This document shows positions 1 to 9,831 of a DNA stretch of 64,000 nucleotides, one piece after another (positions within the stretch are counted from its first letter, which is position 1; the number at the start of each line of letters is the position of its first letter). A model generated the notes under the pieces. It was not told where the DNA came from and ran no database searches. It saw nothing but the letters and a program-made list of their open reading frames with translations. The position numbers and the translations under genes are program-made. Source of the DNA: Yersinia canariae (lineage in GTDB: Bacteria; Pseudomonadota; Gammaproteobacteria; Enterobacterales; Enterobacteriaceae); assembly GCF_009831415.1 (NCBI RefSeq), contig NZ_CP043727.1, positions 2,418,001 through 2,482,000 of the forward strand, read 5' to 3'.

Positions 1-2005
1 GCACTTTCATCCCAACGGTATTAATACCATTGATAATAATATCGCCGTTATTGAAGACATTAGTGGCATTCGAACTGGAAGAAATACCCACATTCTGCGC
101 GGCGTTTTGCCCTGGCGTTGCCCCGGCACCATTCAACTCAATGGTACCGTTTTGATTAACAGCGGTTCTGACCCCTTGTGCAATAATCGCAGTGGAGTTT
201 TCAGTTTTGCTGCCAATAATAATTTTACCGCTCGCATTATTGATAAAAGTGGCGATATTGCTCAAATTGACGGTGTCTTGAACTAATTTAACCGCATAAG
301 ACTCTGTTTTGATGGCCAGATCGGTAACCACATCAGTTAGCGAACGCTGGGCTTGGCGGCCAATATAGACCGTGCCATTATTGTCAAAAGTAGCGCCCTT
401 CTGAACACTCACCCCTTCATTCAGATACCCTGCTGCTGGTGATTTATCCACAGTTGCAGCAATGTTAATAGCGCCGTTATTGACGAAGGTTGAGGTGCCG
501 TCAATGATAGCTGCGCGGGTATAAACACTGGTTCCACGTGAAGCCGTGTTAATTACACCATTATTGGTGACTGAAGAGGCCCCATTGGCCAAAATGGCAG
601 TATGGCTGCCGCTGGCGACATCCAGTGGCAAAGTGGCACTCGGTACGGGTTTAAAATCCAGCATCTCAGGGTTAGTCCCTGCGTCCAGAACCCCAGTTGT
701 TTCATTGATAACCGTACTGTTGGTGGCGAAAATAATATTGGTGCCACGAACAGTACCTGCGGCTGAACCTAAGGTCCCAGCGTTATTTAATGTTGCGCCA
801 TCATTCAAGCGCACCACAGAAATATCAGTATTGAACGCCTGAATATTGGCATCAGCACCAATATTCACAACAGCATGCTGACCATCACCATGAATAAAGG
901 CAACACGGGTAGAATCAATAATATGATTTACGGCATCATTAGCATCAATACCCATATCAAGATAGATTGGGGTAACTTTGGGTGATGTATTGGAACCGTT
1001 AGTGAAATAGGCTCGTGCCAACTCAGCCTGGTAGGCTTTACTGTCCAGAACAATCGCGCCACTTTTAATACCGGCGATCAATTCATTATTATATCTCTGG
1101 AAATCAGCAAAATTTTGAACATTCTGGGCACCTAAATATGGGCTAGTGAATGCACCGGTAAAGTCATCCAGTACCGCATTAGCTACTGACGTGCTGCTAT
1201 CACGAATGTTATTACTGTTATTACCCAGATTGACCACTGTTTTAGCATTATAATTTAACACTGTATTCTGGGCAGAAGTTGTAGAGTCAACATAGAATCC
1301 TGAAGAGGTTGTCGTCTCAGGTTGACTTTTCAAGCCGCCTTTAAGAATAGCGCTAAAGTAGTTGGTGCTTTCATTAACCCAGCCAGCAGCAGTGCTGCCA
1401 ACATTCACGGTTAGGTCACTGCTATCCTGCACTTGGAATAAGTTACGATTCACATACTGGCCATTCTCACCGACGGCATAAGAAACTGGCACCGAAAAAT
1501 CGGCCAGCGGTTTAATTGACATCGCCGTGCTGCTATACACATTAATAGTAATTAATGCGCCCGTTCCTTTAGGGTCAAGGAAGGTTTCAGTAACCATGTC
1601 ACCTAAATTGAAAATATTTTTACTGATCAGATTCTCAGCACCATACAAGAATTTATCAGCAGGAATATCCCCCAGCTTACTATTTTTAAAGCCGGAATCA
1701 CCGCGGGCAATGTTAGTAAAGCTGCCGGACAAGGTATTACCTGAGCCAGTGAAAGTCTGTTCAAACGGAACTTCAGGTGTAAATACCGGAACATTAATAT
1801 TGGCGGCAAAGGCAGAGCTCGCCCCCAATGTGAACATCAAGGTGATAGCAATCTGGCTCAAGCGCGATGGTGCCGTTAAACCTAAGGCTGTATCGACTGT
1901 TCCTGAGCAAAATGACTTAGTCTTTTTTCCTGACTTAGAAAACTCAGATGCAACATCGTAGCGACCTAAGGCACTATTCCAAATGACTTTAAATACTCGA
2001 TTCAT
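1..2005 (-). CDS. Autotransporter-type outer-membrane/secreted protein, 5' part only
   Basis: Reading the minus strand from ATG at 2005, one frame stays open for 668 codons to the left edge, so the C-terminal part, including any beta-barrel, lies outside. The N-terminus MNRVFKVIWNSALGRYDVAS is the extended signal peptide region (ESPR) of large type V-secreted proteins. It is followed by a hydrophobic stretch ending in a GASSAFA-A cleavage site near residue 68. The remainder is Asn/Thr/Ala/Gly-rich with repeated phrases such as FVNNGAINI, VTNNGVINT and VFNNGDIII, the repetitive beta-helix texture of autotransporter passengers. A GAGAG ribosome binding site precedes the start. Likely role: surface-exposed adhesin or related passenger, transported through its own barrel. 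The exact class (classical autotransporter or other type V) cannot be decided without the 3' end, and the substrate or ligand is unknown. Confidence 0.8.
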   Translation of the reverse strand, partial: MNRVFKVIWNSALGRYDVASEFSKSGKKTKSFCSGTVDTALGLTAPSRLSQIAITLMFTLGASSAFAANINVPVFTPEVPFEQTFTGSGNTLSGSFTNIARGDSGFKNSKLGDIPADKFLYGAENLISKNIFNLGDMVTETFLDPKGTGALITINVYSSTAMSIKPLADFSVPVSYAVGENGQYVNRNLFQVQDSSDLTVNVGSTAAGWVNESTNYFSAILKGGLKSQPETTTSSGFYVDSTTSAQNTVLNYNAKTVVNLGNNSNNIRDSSTSVANAVLDDFTGAFTSPYLGAQNVQNFADFQRYNNELIAGIKSGAIVLDSKAYQAELARAYFTNGSNTSPKVTPIYLDMGIDANDAVNHIIDSTRVAFIHGDGQHAVVNIGADANIQAFNTDISVVRLNDGATLNNAGTLGSAAGTVRGTNIIFATNSTVINETTGVLDAGTNPEMLDFKPVPSATLPLDVASGSHTAILANGASSVTNNGVINTASRGTSVYTRAAIIDGTSTFVNNGAINIAATVDKSPAAGYLNEGVSVQKGATFDNNGTVYIGRQAQRSLTDVVTDLAIKTESYAVKLVQDTVNLSNIATFINNASGKIIIGSKTENSTAIIAQGVRTAVNQNGTIELNGAGATPGQNAAQNVGISSSSNATNVFNNGDIIINGINTVGMKV

Positions 2006-2577
2006 AAAACTCTCAATTTTCTCAATATATTATGGGTTATAATTAACGAGCAACATTCTTACTTAACCAAAAAGTAATTAAGCTGGCGAATTTCCACTGG
2101 TAAATGCCTTAACTCTGATATTGCATCATTGACACTGATAATAAACGTACCGGGTTACACAGATATATAGGAGAGAAAAACCACATTCGTAGGAACAATC
2201 CTACAAATAGTGAAGAAATAATAATTAAAACCTATATATCAATAAATTAAATTCTAAAACAAGATAAGAACAATCTCATAAGAATATAAAAATCTTATGT
2301 AGATCAGTCTTGTTTTTATTTTAAGAAGTAACTAATTTTGAGTATTCATCGGTCAAGAAAAATAAAACAATTCTCTTTCCAATCAAGATTCCCTCATTTG
2401 AATTCTTAGCAAAAGACTTCTATTTAGCATTTGCGATTTCATTGCAGTCAGTCTTCTTAACTAAAATCACTCAGACACGCATAAAAATCAAGTTTATTGG
2501 CATATATGATCATAAACATGATAAATACGACATATTATTCTATGTAATGGGTGAAATTTAATCTTTAAAGGATTATT

Positions 2578-2640
2578 ATGCCGATAAATGGTTTAAACAT
2601 CAGAATAAAAGATCGTCAAATAAAAATAATAGTAGTGTAA
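2578..2640 (+). CDS. Possible 20-codon small ORF
   Basis: ATG at 2578 is preceded by AAAGGA with a 5-6 base gap, a good ribosome binding site, in a region without other genes. The frame encodes MPINGLNIRIKDRQIKIIVV and stops at TAA 2638-2640. The peptide is basic with a hydrophobic end. I recognise no family. AT-rich DNA readily yields such frames by chance, so this is only a candidate. Confidence 0.2.
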   Translation: MPINGLNIRIKDRQIKIIVV

Positions 2641-3088
2641 ATATATTTACAATTAAATTTGCATTGGATCTGTCTTAAAAAGAACCATTCAAAAAAAACC
2701 AATAAATAAGCAAAAAAATATAAAGTTAATTATCAATGAGAAATTAGTTTTAACAAAAAAATCTTATCTATATTGAACAATAGTTTTTATTAGACAGAAA
2801 TCAGACGGAAACAGCAGTCTCAGATGGGTTGGATAAGAAATTGAACTGTATGATTATTTTTATAAAACTATAAATTGGATACATAAATAAAAATAAAGAA
2901 AAAATAGCCTTAATCGCTATTACCTGCACAATTTAGGTTCATTTATGCATAAAGTCTTGCTAAAAGCGTGACTCATTAAGCAACTAAAATGCATTTGAAC
3001 AACGACACGTCTTTTACGACCAGCGCAGGGCGCTAAAATGAGAGGTTATCAGTTGGGATATTTAATGGCGTGAAGAGGGATTGAGCAG

Positions 3089-3140
3089 GCGTGTTGGATA
3101 CTCACTCTTCAAAGCAAGCTGACTGCCGTATCCAACACGC
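3089..3140. repeat. 13-bp perfect inverted repeat downstream of yciO
   Basis: GCGTGTTGGATAC at 3089-3101 is exactly complementary to GTATCCAACACGC at 3128-3140, with a 26-base spacer. It lies about 40 bp past the yciO stop. No T-run follows on either strand, so it is not a standard intrinsic terminator, although it could form a stable hairpin at the 3' end of the rnm-yciO transcript. Confidence 0.6.
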
Positions 3141-3178
3141 GTATGACATTCACAATGACTATATCAACCAGATGCCAC

Positions 3179-3799
3179 TTAGCGGAATGGGGTGGCGTCA
3201 CCGGCACCTTCGCGGATAACTTCTGGGGAAGAATCTGTCAGGTCAATCACTGTGGTCGGTTGCTGGCCCAATGAGCCACCGTGAATAATTAAATCCACTT
3301 GTTTACCCAAATTATCTTTGATTTCTTCAGGATCCGACTCAGCAAAATCATTGCCCGGCAACATCAATGTGGTCGACATCAGCGGCTCACCTAATACATC
3401 CAGCAACGCTAGCGCAATAGGATTTGAGGGCACACGCAAGCCAATAGTTTTGCGTTTGTCATTCATCAAACGCCGAGGCACTTCTTTTGTCGCTTTCAGG
3501 ATAAAAGTGTAGTTGCCGGGGGTATTGTTTTTGATCAGTCGAAACGCCGAGTTATCGACATAAGCATAAGTTGATAGCTCGGACAAATCACGGCAGACCA
3601 ATGTGAAGTTATGATTGCCATCCAACTGGCGAATACGACAAATACGTTCCATTGCCGCTTTATCTTCTAAGCGGCAGCCAAGGGCATAACCCGAATCTGT
3701 CGGATACACCACCACCCCTCCCTTACGTAAAACATCCACACTTTGGTTGATTAACCGTGGCTGGGGATTTTCTGGGTGAATATAGAAAAATTGACTCAT
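3179..3799 (-). CDS. yciO: YciO, Sua5/YrdC/YwlC-family protein
   Basis: A 206-residue protein, the usual YciO length. It belongs to the family of threonylcarbamoyl-AMP synthases (TsaC/Sua5), which make the intermediate for the t6A modification of ANN-decoding tRNAs. Visible family features are the N-terminal GGVVVYPTDSGYALGC segment, the nucleotide-binding LRVPSNPIALALLDVLGEP region and MSTTLMLPG. The true TsaC enzyme is normally a separate, shorter gene, so the in vivo role of YciO is less certain. It lies 28 bp downstream of rnm on the same strand and is probably cotranscribed with it. A weak AGGTAGAG precedes ATG 3799. Confidence 0.93.
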   Translation of the reverse strand: MSQFFYIHPENPQPRLINQSVDVLRKGGVVVYPTDSGYALGCRLEDKAAMERICRIRQLDGNHNFTLVCRDLSELSTYAYVDNSAFRLIKNNTPGNYTFILKATKEVPRRLMNDKRKTIGLRVPSNPIALALLDVLGEPLMSTTLMLPGNDFAESDPEEIKDNLGKQVDLIIHGGSLGQQPTTVIDLTDSSPEVIREGAGDATPFR

Positions 3800-3827
3800 G
3801 ACTCTACCTAATCATTAAATGTATGAG

Positions 3828-4778
3828 TTAGCTGGACTGACTCTCTATTGGCCAATCACGCCATACCGGTTCCACCCCAGCGGGCAGCCACAATTTGCGG
3901 CCCAACTCAATCCAGGAACAAGGTTGATGGAAATCAGACCCCTGGGATGCAAGTAAATTATAGTCACGCGCATACTGAGCAAGTAGTGCCCGTTCGTGGG
4001 GTGCCTGCTGGCACTGAGCCACTTCCATGGCATCACCGCCATGCTCAGCGAAATGCGCTAATAAACGTTTTAGCCATTTCGCCGTTAAATCATAACGCGC
4101 AGGATGCGCCAGCACCGCTTGCCCACCAGATTGCTTAATTGCATCAATAGCTTGTTCTATTGTACACCATTGCGCGGGAACATAACCGGTCTTGCCTTTG
4201 GCCAAATATTTTTTAAAAACCTGCCCGACATGACTGGCTAGCCCTAACTCCACCAAATAGCGGGCAAAATGGCCGCGAGTCACCTGGCCGCCCTCAGCCA
4301 AACGATTTGCGCCTTCCCAAGCATCAGGAATGCGCGCTTTTGCCAGCCGGGCGCTTATTTCCTGCGCCCGAATATAACGGCGCTGTGACTGTTCGCTTAA
4401 CAACTGACAGATGCTGGCATGCTGGATATCCATCCCTAATCCCACTATGTGGATCTCATGATTTTCCCATAATGTGGAAATCTCAACACCGGAAATAAGC
4501 TGTATTGGCAGTTGCTGTGCTTTGATGGTCGCGGCGGCTTCTGCCAGCCCCGCGGTTGTATCGTGATCGGTAATGGCCAATACCCCGACGCGCATTTGCG
4601 CCGCCCTTATCACCAGTGCCGAGGGTGACAATGAGCCATCAGATGCGGTGGTATGGCTATGCAAATCATAGAGCGTAAAGGCCGTTGATGCGGCGACAGC
4701 GGTTGAATCAGCCGCATCAGGCAGTGTGGCGTTGTCAGACAAAACGAGTTTATTTATCAAAGCAGTCTTATTAGCCAA
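3828..4778 (-). CDS. rnm: PHP-domain phosphoesterase, RNase AM (YciV)
   Basis: A PHP-superfamily metallophosphoesterase. Metal ligands are visible as YDLHSHTTASDG near residue 40, AITDHDTTAG, SGVEIS, HIVGLGMD, a conserved AHPAR and GSDFH near the C-terminus. The E. coli orthologue YciV/Rnm is described as a 5'-3' exoribonuclease that trims 5' ends of rRNA precursors and also acts on 3',5'-bisphosphonucleotides. The start is uncertain: no ATG occurs before the PHP motif, and the first codon used here is TTG 4778, which gives an N-terminus about 23 residues longer than in E. coli. A later TTG or GTG start is possible. The gene is divergent from the trp operon, as in E. coli, and forms a probable operon with yciO. 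Confidence 0.9.
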   Translation of the reverse strand: MANKTALINKLVLSDNATLPDAADSTAVAASTAFTLYDLHSHTTASDGSLSPSALVIRAAQMRVGVLAITDHDTTAGLAEAAATIKAQQLPIQLISGVEISTLWENHEIHIVGLGMDIQHASICQLLSEQSQRRYIRAQEISARLAKARIPDAWEGANRLAEGGQVTRGHFARYLVELGLASHVGQVFKKYLAKGKTGYVPAQWCTIEQAIDAIKQSGGQAVLAHPARYDLTAKWLKRLLAHFAEHGGDAMEVAQCQQAPHERALLAQYARDYNLLASQGSDFHQPCSWIELGRKLWLPAGVEPVWRDWPIESQSS

Positions 4779-4917
4779 AACAAAAATCCGGAAAAAGCGT
4801 GGCTGGTGATTATACTCGCTAATGTGGCATTAACGTTAATCAATCTTGTTTAGCTCTGTGCCCATTAAGGCAAATGCCAATACAGAAAGAGTCTGTTAAA
4901 AAACAATCACTGGGGGG

Positions 4918-4954
4918 TTGACATTCACCTCGCGAACCAGTTAACTAGTACACA
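4918..4954 (+). promoter_or_regulatory. trp promoter and TrpR operator
   Basis: TTGACA (4918-4923) is followed after 17 bp by TTAACT (4941-4946). Overlapping the -10 is GAACCAGTTAACTAGTAC (4934-4951), differing at one position from the E. coli trp operator, with the palindromic centre AGTTAACT intact. Transcription should start near 4954, at the sequence AAGTTCACG, matching the E. coli mRNA start. Tryptophan-loaded TrpR would block RNA polymerase here. Confidence 0.92.
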
Positions 4955-5029
4955 AGTTCACGAGATACCAAGATGCTGCTCAGGAACATTGAGCAACACA
5001 ATGAAAGCAATCATAGAGAGTGACTGATA

Positions 5030-5092
5030 ATGAAAACATCCCTGATTTCCTTACTGCGTTGGTGGCACATCTCCCTCTCTCGGGCGGTGTAA
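5030..5092 (+). CDS. trpL: trp operon leader peptide
   Basis: A 20-codon frame, MKTSLISLLRWWHISLSRAV, with tandem Trp codons at residues 11-12, placed between the trp promoter and the attenuator. Ribosome stalling at the Trp pair when charged tRNA-Trp is scarce would free CGGGC (5080-5084) to pair with GCCCG (5131-5135) and prevent terminator formation. The sequence differs from the 14-residue E. coli leader, but the WW position serves the same role. GAGAG at 5016-5020 is the likely ribosome binding site. An upstream 8-codon frame (5001-5027) ends two bases before this start. Confidence 0.88.
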   Translation: MKTSLISLLRWWHISLSRAV

Positions 5093-5129
5093 TCACGCAT
5101 ATCAGTCATCAGACAGTGCAGATTGCTTC

Positions 5130-5153
5130 AGCCCGCTAATAGCGGGCTTTTTA
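5130..5153 (+). terminator. trp attenuator
   Basis: The stem AGCCCGCT-AAT-AGCGGGCT is followed by a T-run. It is nearly identical to the E. coli trp attenuator and lies 38 bp past the leader-peptide stop and 42 bp before trpE. Terminator and antiterminator compete for the GCCCG at 5131-5135. Confidence 0.95.
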
Positions 5154-5194
5154 ATGGACAGATTTCGGCGTAATACTTTTTTCAGGAAAGATAA

Positions 5195-6760
5195 ATGATG
5201 CAAACTTCGCGCCCTACTTTACAGTTATTGACCACCACGGGGTGTTACCGTGATGACCCAACCGCGCTGTTCCACCAGCTCTGCGGCGCACGGCCTGCAA
5301 CATTGCTGCTTGAGTCAGCAGAAGTGACCAGCAAACAGAACCTGAAAAGCCTGCTCATTATCGATAGCGCATTGCGCATTACTGCCCTGGGGCAGAAAGT
5401 GACGATTGAAGCACTGACACGCAATGGCGCTTCTTTATTGCCGCTGTTGGATGGCGCATTACCCGCCGAGGTTGAGATTCAAGTACGCCCTAATGGTCGG
5501 GAATTAACTTTTCCCATCATTAATGATGTGCAGGATGAAGACTCCCGCTTACAAGCGCTCTCAGTTTTTGATGCTTTACGTTTGCTATTGAAACTGGTCG
5601 ACGCCCCCGAAGCTGAGCGGGAAGCAATGTTCCTTGGTGGCTTATTTGCCTACGATTTGGTCGCCGGTTTTGAAAACTTACCGCCATTGCGCCAAGATCA
5701 GCGCTGCCCGGATTTCTGCTTCTATTTGGCCGAAACATTATTGGTGTTAGATCATCAACATCGTTCAACCCGATTACAAGCTAGCCTGTTCACCCCAGAA
5801 AGTAGTGAGCACCAGCGCTTATCCGCGCGTTTAGAGCAACTTGCTCACCAACTGCAACAAACACCACAGCCGATTCCTGCCAAGCCAGTGCCGGAAATGA
5901 CGTTACAGTGTAACCAATCAGATGAAGAGTATGGTGCCGTCGTCAGTGAATTGCAGCAGGCCATTCGTGAAGGTGAGATTTTCCAAGTGGTGCCTTCTCG
6001 CCGTTTTTCACTGCCTTGCCCTTCACCGCTGGCCGCGTATCAAACGCTGAAAGACAGCAATCCCAGCCCGTATATGTTCTTCATGCAAGATAACGAATTT
6101 TCCCTGTTTGGCGCATCGCCTGAAAGTGCGCTGAAATATGATGCGATTAATCGCCAGATTGAGATTTACCCGATTGCCGGCACTCGCCCCCGTGGTCGCC
6201 GTGCCAATGGCGAGTTGGACCGCGATTTAGACAGCCGTATTGAACTGGAAATGCGTACTGACCATAAAGAACTCGCTGAGCATTTGATGCTGGTGGATTT
6301 AGCCCGCAATGACTTGGCGCGCATCTGTGAACCTGGCAGCCGTTATGTGGCGGATTTAACCAAAGTCGACCGCTATTCCTTTGTTATGCATTTGGTTTCT
6401 CGAGTTGTGGGCACTTTGCGTGCTGATCTCGATGTGCTGCATGCTTATCAAGCCTGCATGAACATGGGGACGTTAAGTGGCGCGCCAAAGGTTCGGGCGA
6501 TGCAATTAATCGCGGGCAGTGAGAGGTCGCGTCGGGGGAGTTATGGTGGCGCAGTGGGCTATTTTACCGCCCACGGCGATTTGGATACCTGCATTGTTAT
6601 TCGCTCAGCTTATGTCGAAGACGGGATCGCCACCGTACAAGCGGGTGCCGGTGTGGTGCTGGACTCCATCCCACAGGCGGAAGCCGATGAAACCCGCAAT
6701 AAAGCACGCGCCGTTTTACGGGCAATTGCCACCGCACACCATGCCAGGGAGTTGTTCTAA
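5195..6760 (+). CDS. trpE: Anthranilate synthase component I
   Basis: A 521-residue chorismate-binding enzyme that makes anthranilate from chorismate, using ammonia delivered by TrpG. It is collinear with E. coli TrpE. The N-terminal LLLESA motif, part of the tryptophan feedback site, is near residues 38-43. The catalytic core contains [57 protein letters not shown] and a C-terminal GAGVV. AGGA at 5184 gives seven bases of spacing to the first of two adjacent ATGs; the second ATG (5198) corresponds to the E. coli start. The stop overlaps the trpG start as TAATG, indicating translational coupling of the two subunits. First gene after the attenuator. Confidence 0.98.
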   Translation: MMQTSRPTLQLLTTTGCYRDDPTALFHQLCGARPATLLLESAEVTSKQNLKSLLIIDSALRITALGQKVTIEALTRNGASLLPLLDGALPAEVEIQVRPNGRELTFPIINDVQDEDSRLQALSVFDALRLLLKLVDAPEAEREAMFLGGLFAYDLVAGFENLPPLRQDQRCPDFCFYLAETLLVLDHQHRSTRLQASLFTPESSEHQRLSARLEQLAHQLQQTPQPIPAKPVPEMTLQCNQSDEEYGAVVSELQQAIREGEIFQVVPSRRFSLPCPSPLAAYQTLKDSNPSPYMFFMQDNEFSLFGASPESALKYDAINRQIEIYPIAGTRPRGRRANGELDRDLDSRIELEMRTDHKELAEHLMLVDLARNDLARICEPGSRYVADLTKVDRYSFVMHLVSRVVGTLRADLDVLHAYQACMNMGTLSGAPKVRAMQLIAGSERSRRGSYGGAVGYFTAHGDLDTCIVIRSAYVEDGIATVQAGAGVVLDSIPQAEADETRNKARAVLRAIATAHHARELF

Positions 6761-7365
6761 TGGAAAATAATCTAATGGCCGATATCTTGCTGCTCGATAA
6801 TATCGATTCCTTTACGTACAACCTGGTTGACCAACTGCGTTCAAGTGGTCATCGCGTGGTGATTTACCGTAATCACATTGCCGCTGACACCATTATTGAG
6901 CGCTTGCAACAGCTCGAACGGCCGGTGCTAATGCTGTCACCTGGCCCCGGCACCCCGGCACAAGCGGGTTGTATGCCTGAGTTATTGCAACGCCTGCGCG
7001 GCCAATTACCCATTATTGGCATTTGCCTCGGTCATCAAGCCATCATCGAAGCCTATGGTGGTCACGTCGGGCAAGCGGGCGAAATATTGCATGGTAAAGC
7101 ATCGGCGATTGAACACGATGGGCAAGGCATGTTTGCAGATATGCCGAATCCGTTGCCGGTTGCCCGCTACCACTCATTAGTTGGCAGCAATATCCCAACA
7201 GAATTAACCGTTAATGCGCATTTTGGCGAGATGGTGATGGCAGTTCGTCATGATGCTCATCGGGTTTGCGGCTACCAATTCCACCCGGAATCGATTTTAA
7301 CCACCCAAGGTGCTCGTCTGCTGGAGCAAACATTGGCCTGGGCGTTATCCCCTTCGCGCGCATAA
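6760..7365 (+). CDS. trpG: Anthranilate synthase component II, glutamine amidotransferase
   Basis: Class I glutamine amidotransferase supplying ammonia to TrpE. Visible motifs: [13 protein letters not shown] at the N-terminus, [12 protein letters not shown], the nucleophile segment GICLGHQAI (catalytic Cys), HGKAS, and FHPESILT with the His-Glu pair. In E. coli this domain is fused to TrpD; here the frame stops at 7365, and trpD starts 61 bp later with its own ribosome binding site, so the enzyme is a free 201-residue subunit. ATG 6760 overlaps the trpE stop by one base. ATG 6775 (MADILLLD) matches the E. coli N-terminus and is an alternative start. Confidence 0.96.
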   Translation: MENNLMADILLLDNIDSFTYNLVDQLRSSGHRVVIYRNHIAADTIIERLQQLERPVLMLSPGPGTPAQAGCMPELLQRLRGQLPIIGICLGHQAIIEAYGGHVGQAGEILHGKASAIEHDGQGMFADMPNPLPVARYHSLVGSNIPTELTVNAHFGEMVMAVRHDAHRVCGYQFHPESILTTQGARLLEQTLAWALSPSRA

Positions 7366-7426
7366 CTGCAAGAGTATTAGCGGCAACTCCAGGCTCTTTG
7401 GGGATTGAATATTTAAGGAATTGATG

Positions 7427-8443
7427 ATGCACAATCTATTACCAAAAGAATTGTTATTAGAAAAACTGTTCCGGGCCGAGTCGATGACTCAAGCAGAAAG
7501 CCAACAGCTTTTTGCCGCAATTGTGCGCGGCGAACTGGAAGCAAGCCAATTGGCGGCGGCGTTGATCAGCATGAAAGTGCGCGGTGAGACTCCGGCCGAA
7601 ATCGCCGGTGCCGCACAAGCTTTATTAGCCGATGCGCAACCTTTCCCGCGCCCAGATTACCTGTTTGCCGACATCGTCGGAACGGGCGGCGACGGCACCA
7701 ACAGCATTAATATATCTACGGCCAGCGCCTTTGTTGCCGCCAGTTGTGGCGTAAAAGTCGCCAAGCACGGTAACCGCAGTGTATCCAGCCGTTCCGGCTC
7801 GTCAGACTTGCTCGCCGCCTTTGGTATCCGCCTTGATATGAGTGCCGAACAATCACGGCTGGCATTGGATGAATTAGGGGTTTGTTTCCTGTTTGCGCCG
7901 CAGTATCACACCGGTTTTCGCCATGCGATGCCTGTACGCCAACAATTGAAAACGCGCACTTTATTTAACGTATTAGGGCCATTAATTAATCCGGCACGCC
8001 CTCCGCTGGCGTTGATTGGGGTTTATAGTCCTGAGTTGGTCTTGCCGATTGCACAAACGCTTAAAGTGCTGGGCTATCAGCGCGCGGCGGTCGTCCATGG
8101 CGGTGGAATGGATGAGGTCGCTATTCATGCGCCAACCCAGGTCGCGGAGCTTAATAATGGCAGTATTGAAAGTTACGAACTGGCACCGGAAGATTTTGGT
8201 TTAAACCGCTTTGAGCTTGGCTCGTTGCAAGGCGGCGCACCGGAAGAAAATCGTGACATTTTAGCTCGGTTGTTACAAGGTAAGGGTGAGCCGGCACACG
8301 CCGCAGCCGTCGCGGCTAACGTCGCGTTATTACTGAAATTACACGGGCAGGAAAACCTGCGCCACAACGCGCAGCAAGCATTGGAAATGATTCACAGCGG
8401 CCAACCTTTTGACCGGGTTACCGCTCTGGCAGCAAGAGGATAA
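7427..8443 (+). CDS. trpD: Anthranilate phosphoribosyltransferase
   Basis: Transfers phosphoribosyl from PRPP to anthranilate. The core motifs of the family are present: [17 protein letters not shown] (PRPP/Mg site), [40 protein letters not shown] in separate stretches, VHGGGMDEV and [10 protein letters not shown]. The protein is 338 residues, a standalone enzyme rather than the trpGD fusion of E. coli. AAGGAA at 7415-7420 precedes TTG 7421, ATG 7424 and ATG 7427; the last has the best spacing (6 bases) and is used here. The trpC ribosome binding site (AGAGGA) lies inside its last codons. Confidence 0.97.
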   Translation: MHNLLPKELLLEKLFRAESMTQAESQQLFAAIVRGELEASQLAAALISMKVRGETPAEIAGAAQALLADAQPFPRPDYLFADIVGTGGDGTNSINISTASAFVAASCGVKVAKHGNRSVSSRSGSSDLLAAFGIRLDMSAEQSRLALDELGVCFLFAPQYHTGFRHAMPVRQQLKTRTLFNVLGPLINPARPPLALIGVYSPELVLPIAQTLKVLGYQRAAVVHGGGMDEVAIHAPTQVAELNNGSIESYELAPEDFGLNRFELGSLQGGAPEENRDILARLLQGKGEPAHAAAVAANVALLLKLHGQENLRHNAQQALEMIHSGQPFDRVTALAARG

Positions 8444-8446
8444 ATC

Positions 8447-9808
8447 ATGCAGGAAACCGTACTCCACAAAATTGTGCGCGATAAGGAAATCTGGGTTGCC
8501 GCGCGGAAATTGCAACAGCCTCTGGCCAGCTTCCAAAATGACATCACCCACAGTCAGCGCGATTTTTACCACGCGCTACAGGGCAATAAAACAGTGTTTA
8601 TTTTGGAATGTAAGAAAGCCTCTCCATCCAAGGGCGTCATTCGCGATAACTTTAACCCGGCAGAGATTGCGGCTGTTTATAAAAATTATGCTTCGGCTAT
8701 CTCAGTTTTAACTGACGAAAAATACTTCCAAGGCAATTTTGATTTCTTGCCACAAGTCAGCGCGGTAGTGACTCAGCCCGTGCTGTGTAAAGATTTTATT
8801 ATCGATGCTTATCAAATTCAGCTCGCCCGTTTTTATCAGGCTGATGCAATTTTGCTGATGCTCTCCGTGCTCGATGATGAGACATATCGCCAGTTGGCCG
8901 CCGTGGCCCATAGCCTGAATATGGGCGTGCTAACTGAAGCCAGTAATGCTGAAGAGTTGGACCGCGCCATTGCATTAGGGGCGAAAGTCGTGGGCATTAA
9001 TAATCGTGATTTACGCGATTTATCCATCGACCTTAATCGCACCCGTGAGCTGGCACCGCGCTTGCCGGAGGGCGTAACAGTTATTAGCGAATCCGGCATC
9101 AATAATTACCAGCAAGTCCGTGAGCTAAGCCACTTTGCCAACGGTTTTCTGATTGGCAGCGCGTTGATGTCTGAGGCTAACCTTGATGTTGCCGTGCGCC
9201 GCGTGTTGTTGGGTGAAAATAAAGTGTGCGGGCTGACCCGCGCCCAAGATGCAGCCGCAGCATACAATGCTGGCGCGGTGTACGGCGGGTTGATTTTCGT
9301 CGGCAACTCACCGCGCTATGTCGACATTGCGCAAGCGCGTACTGTTATCAGCGGTGCGCCGCTGAAGTATGTCGGCGTGTTCCGTGATGCCAAAATCGAA
9401 ACCATACGACAAACAGCCGAGCGCTTATCTCTGGTGGCGGTGCAATTGCATGGGCATGAAGATCAAGCTTATATCAACCAACTGCGTGAGGTGTTGCCCG
9501 CCAGTTGCCAAATTTGGAAAGCATTGAGTGTGAATGACTCCGTGCCGGCACGCAATTTACAGCATGTTGAACGCTATGTTTTGGATAATGGCCAAGGTGG
9601 CACCGGCCAGCGCTTTGACTGGTCACTATTAGCAGGTCAGCCATTAGATAATGTCCTGCTGGCGGGGGGGCTGGGGGCTGACAACTGTTGTGCTGCGGCG
9701 CAACTTGGCTGCGCGGGTCTGGATATCAATTCCGGCGTAGAAAGCGCTCCCGGAGTGAAAGATCCCCAGAAGATTGCCGCCGTATTCCAAACCTTACGCG
9801 CTTATTAA
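8447..9808 (+). CDS. trpC: Bifunctional indole-3-glycerol-phosphate synthase / phosphoribosylanthranilate isomerase
   Basis: A 453-residue fusion of two TIM barrels, as in E. coli TrpC(F). Residues 1 to about 255 are the synthase: [13 protein letters not shown] with the catalytic Lys, [29 protein letters not shown] and SESGINN. From about residue 256 the isomerase follows: [55 protein letters not shown] and GLDINSGVE. The enzyme catalyses two consecutive steps, giving indole-3-glycerol phosphate for TrpA. It starts three bases after the trpD stop. Confidence 0.98.
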   Translation: MQETVLHKIVRDKEIWVAARKLQQPLASFQNDITHSQRDFYHALQGNKTVFILECKKASPSKGVIRDNFNPAEIAAVYKNYASAISVLTDEKYFQGNFDFLPQVSAVVTQPVLCKDFIIDAYQIQLARFYQADAILLMLSVLDDETYRQLAAVAHSLNMGVLTEASNAEELDRAIALGAKVVGINNRDLRDLSIDLNRTRELAPRLPEGVTVISESGINNYQQVRELSHFANGFLIGSALMSEANLDVAVRRVLLGENKVCGLTRAQDAAAAYNAGAVYGGLIFVGNSPRYVDIAQARTVISGAPLKYVGVFRDAKIETIRQTAERLSLVAVQLHGHEDQAYINQLREVLPASCQIWKALSVNDSVPARNLQHVERYVLDNGQGGTGQRFDWSLLAGQPLDNVLLAGGLGADNCCAAAQLGCAGLDINSGVESAPGVKDPQKIAAVFQTLRAY

Positions 9809-9831
9809 ATCAACGACTAACGGATAGAAAA

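Larger units (their letters stand above)
2006..3178. other. AT-rich intergenic region between autotransporter and yciO
   Basis: About 1.17 kb with no recognisable gene and strikingly high A+T, as expected for H-NS-silenced, acquired DNA around a surface-protein gene. It must contain the promoter of the autotransporter near its left end. It also holds a possible 20-codon reading frame (2578-2640) and a perfect 13-bp inverted repeat (3089-3101 with 3128-3140), listed separately. Confidence 0.6.

Noticed and set aside
546..842. Plus-strand frame of 98 codons in the left region
   Set aside because: It lies antisense to the continuous autotransporter frame, whose repeats and ESPR are unmistakable.
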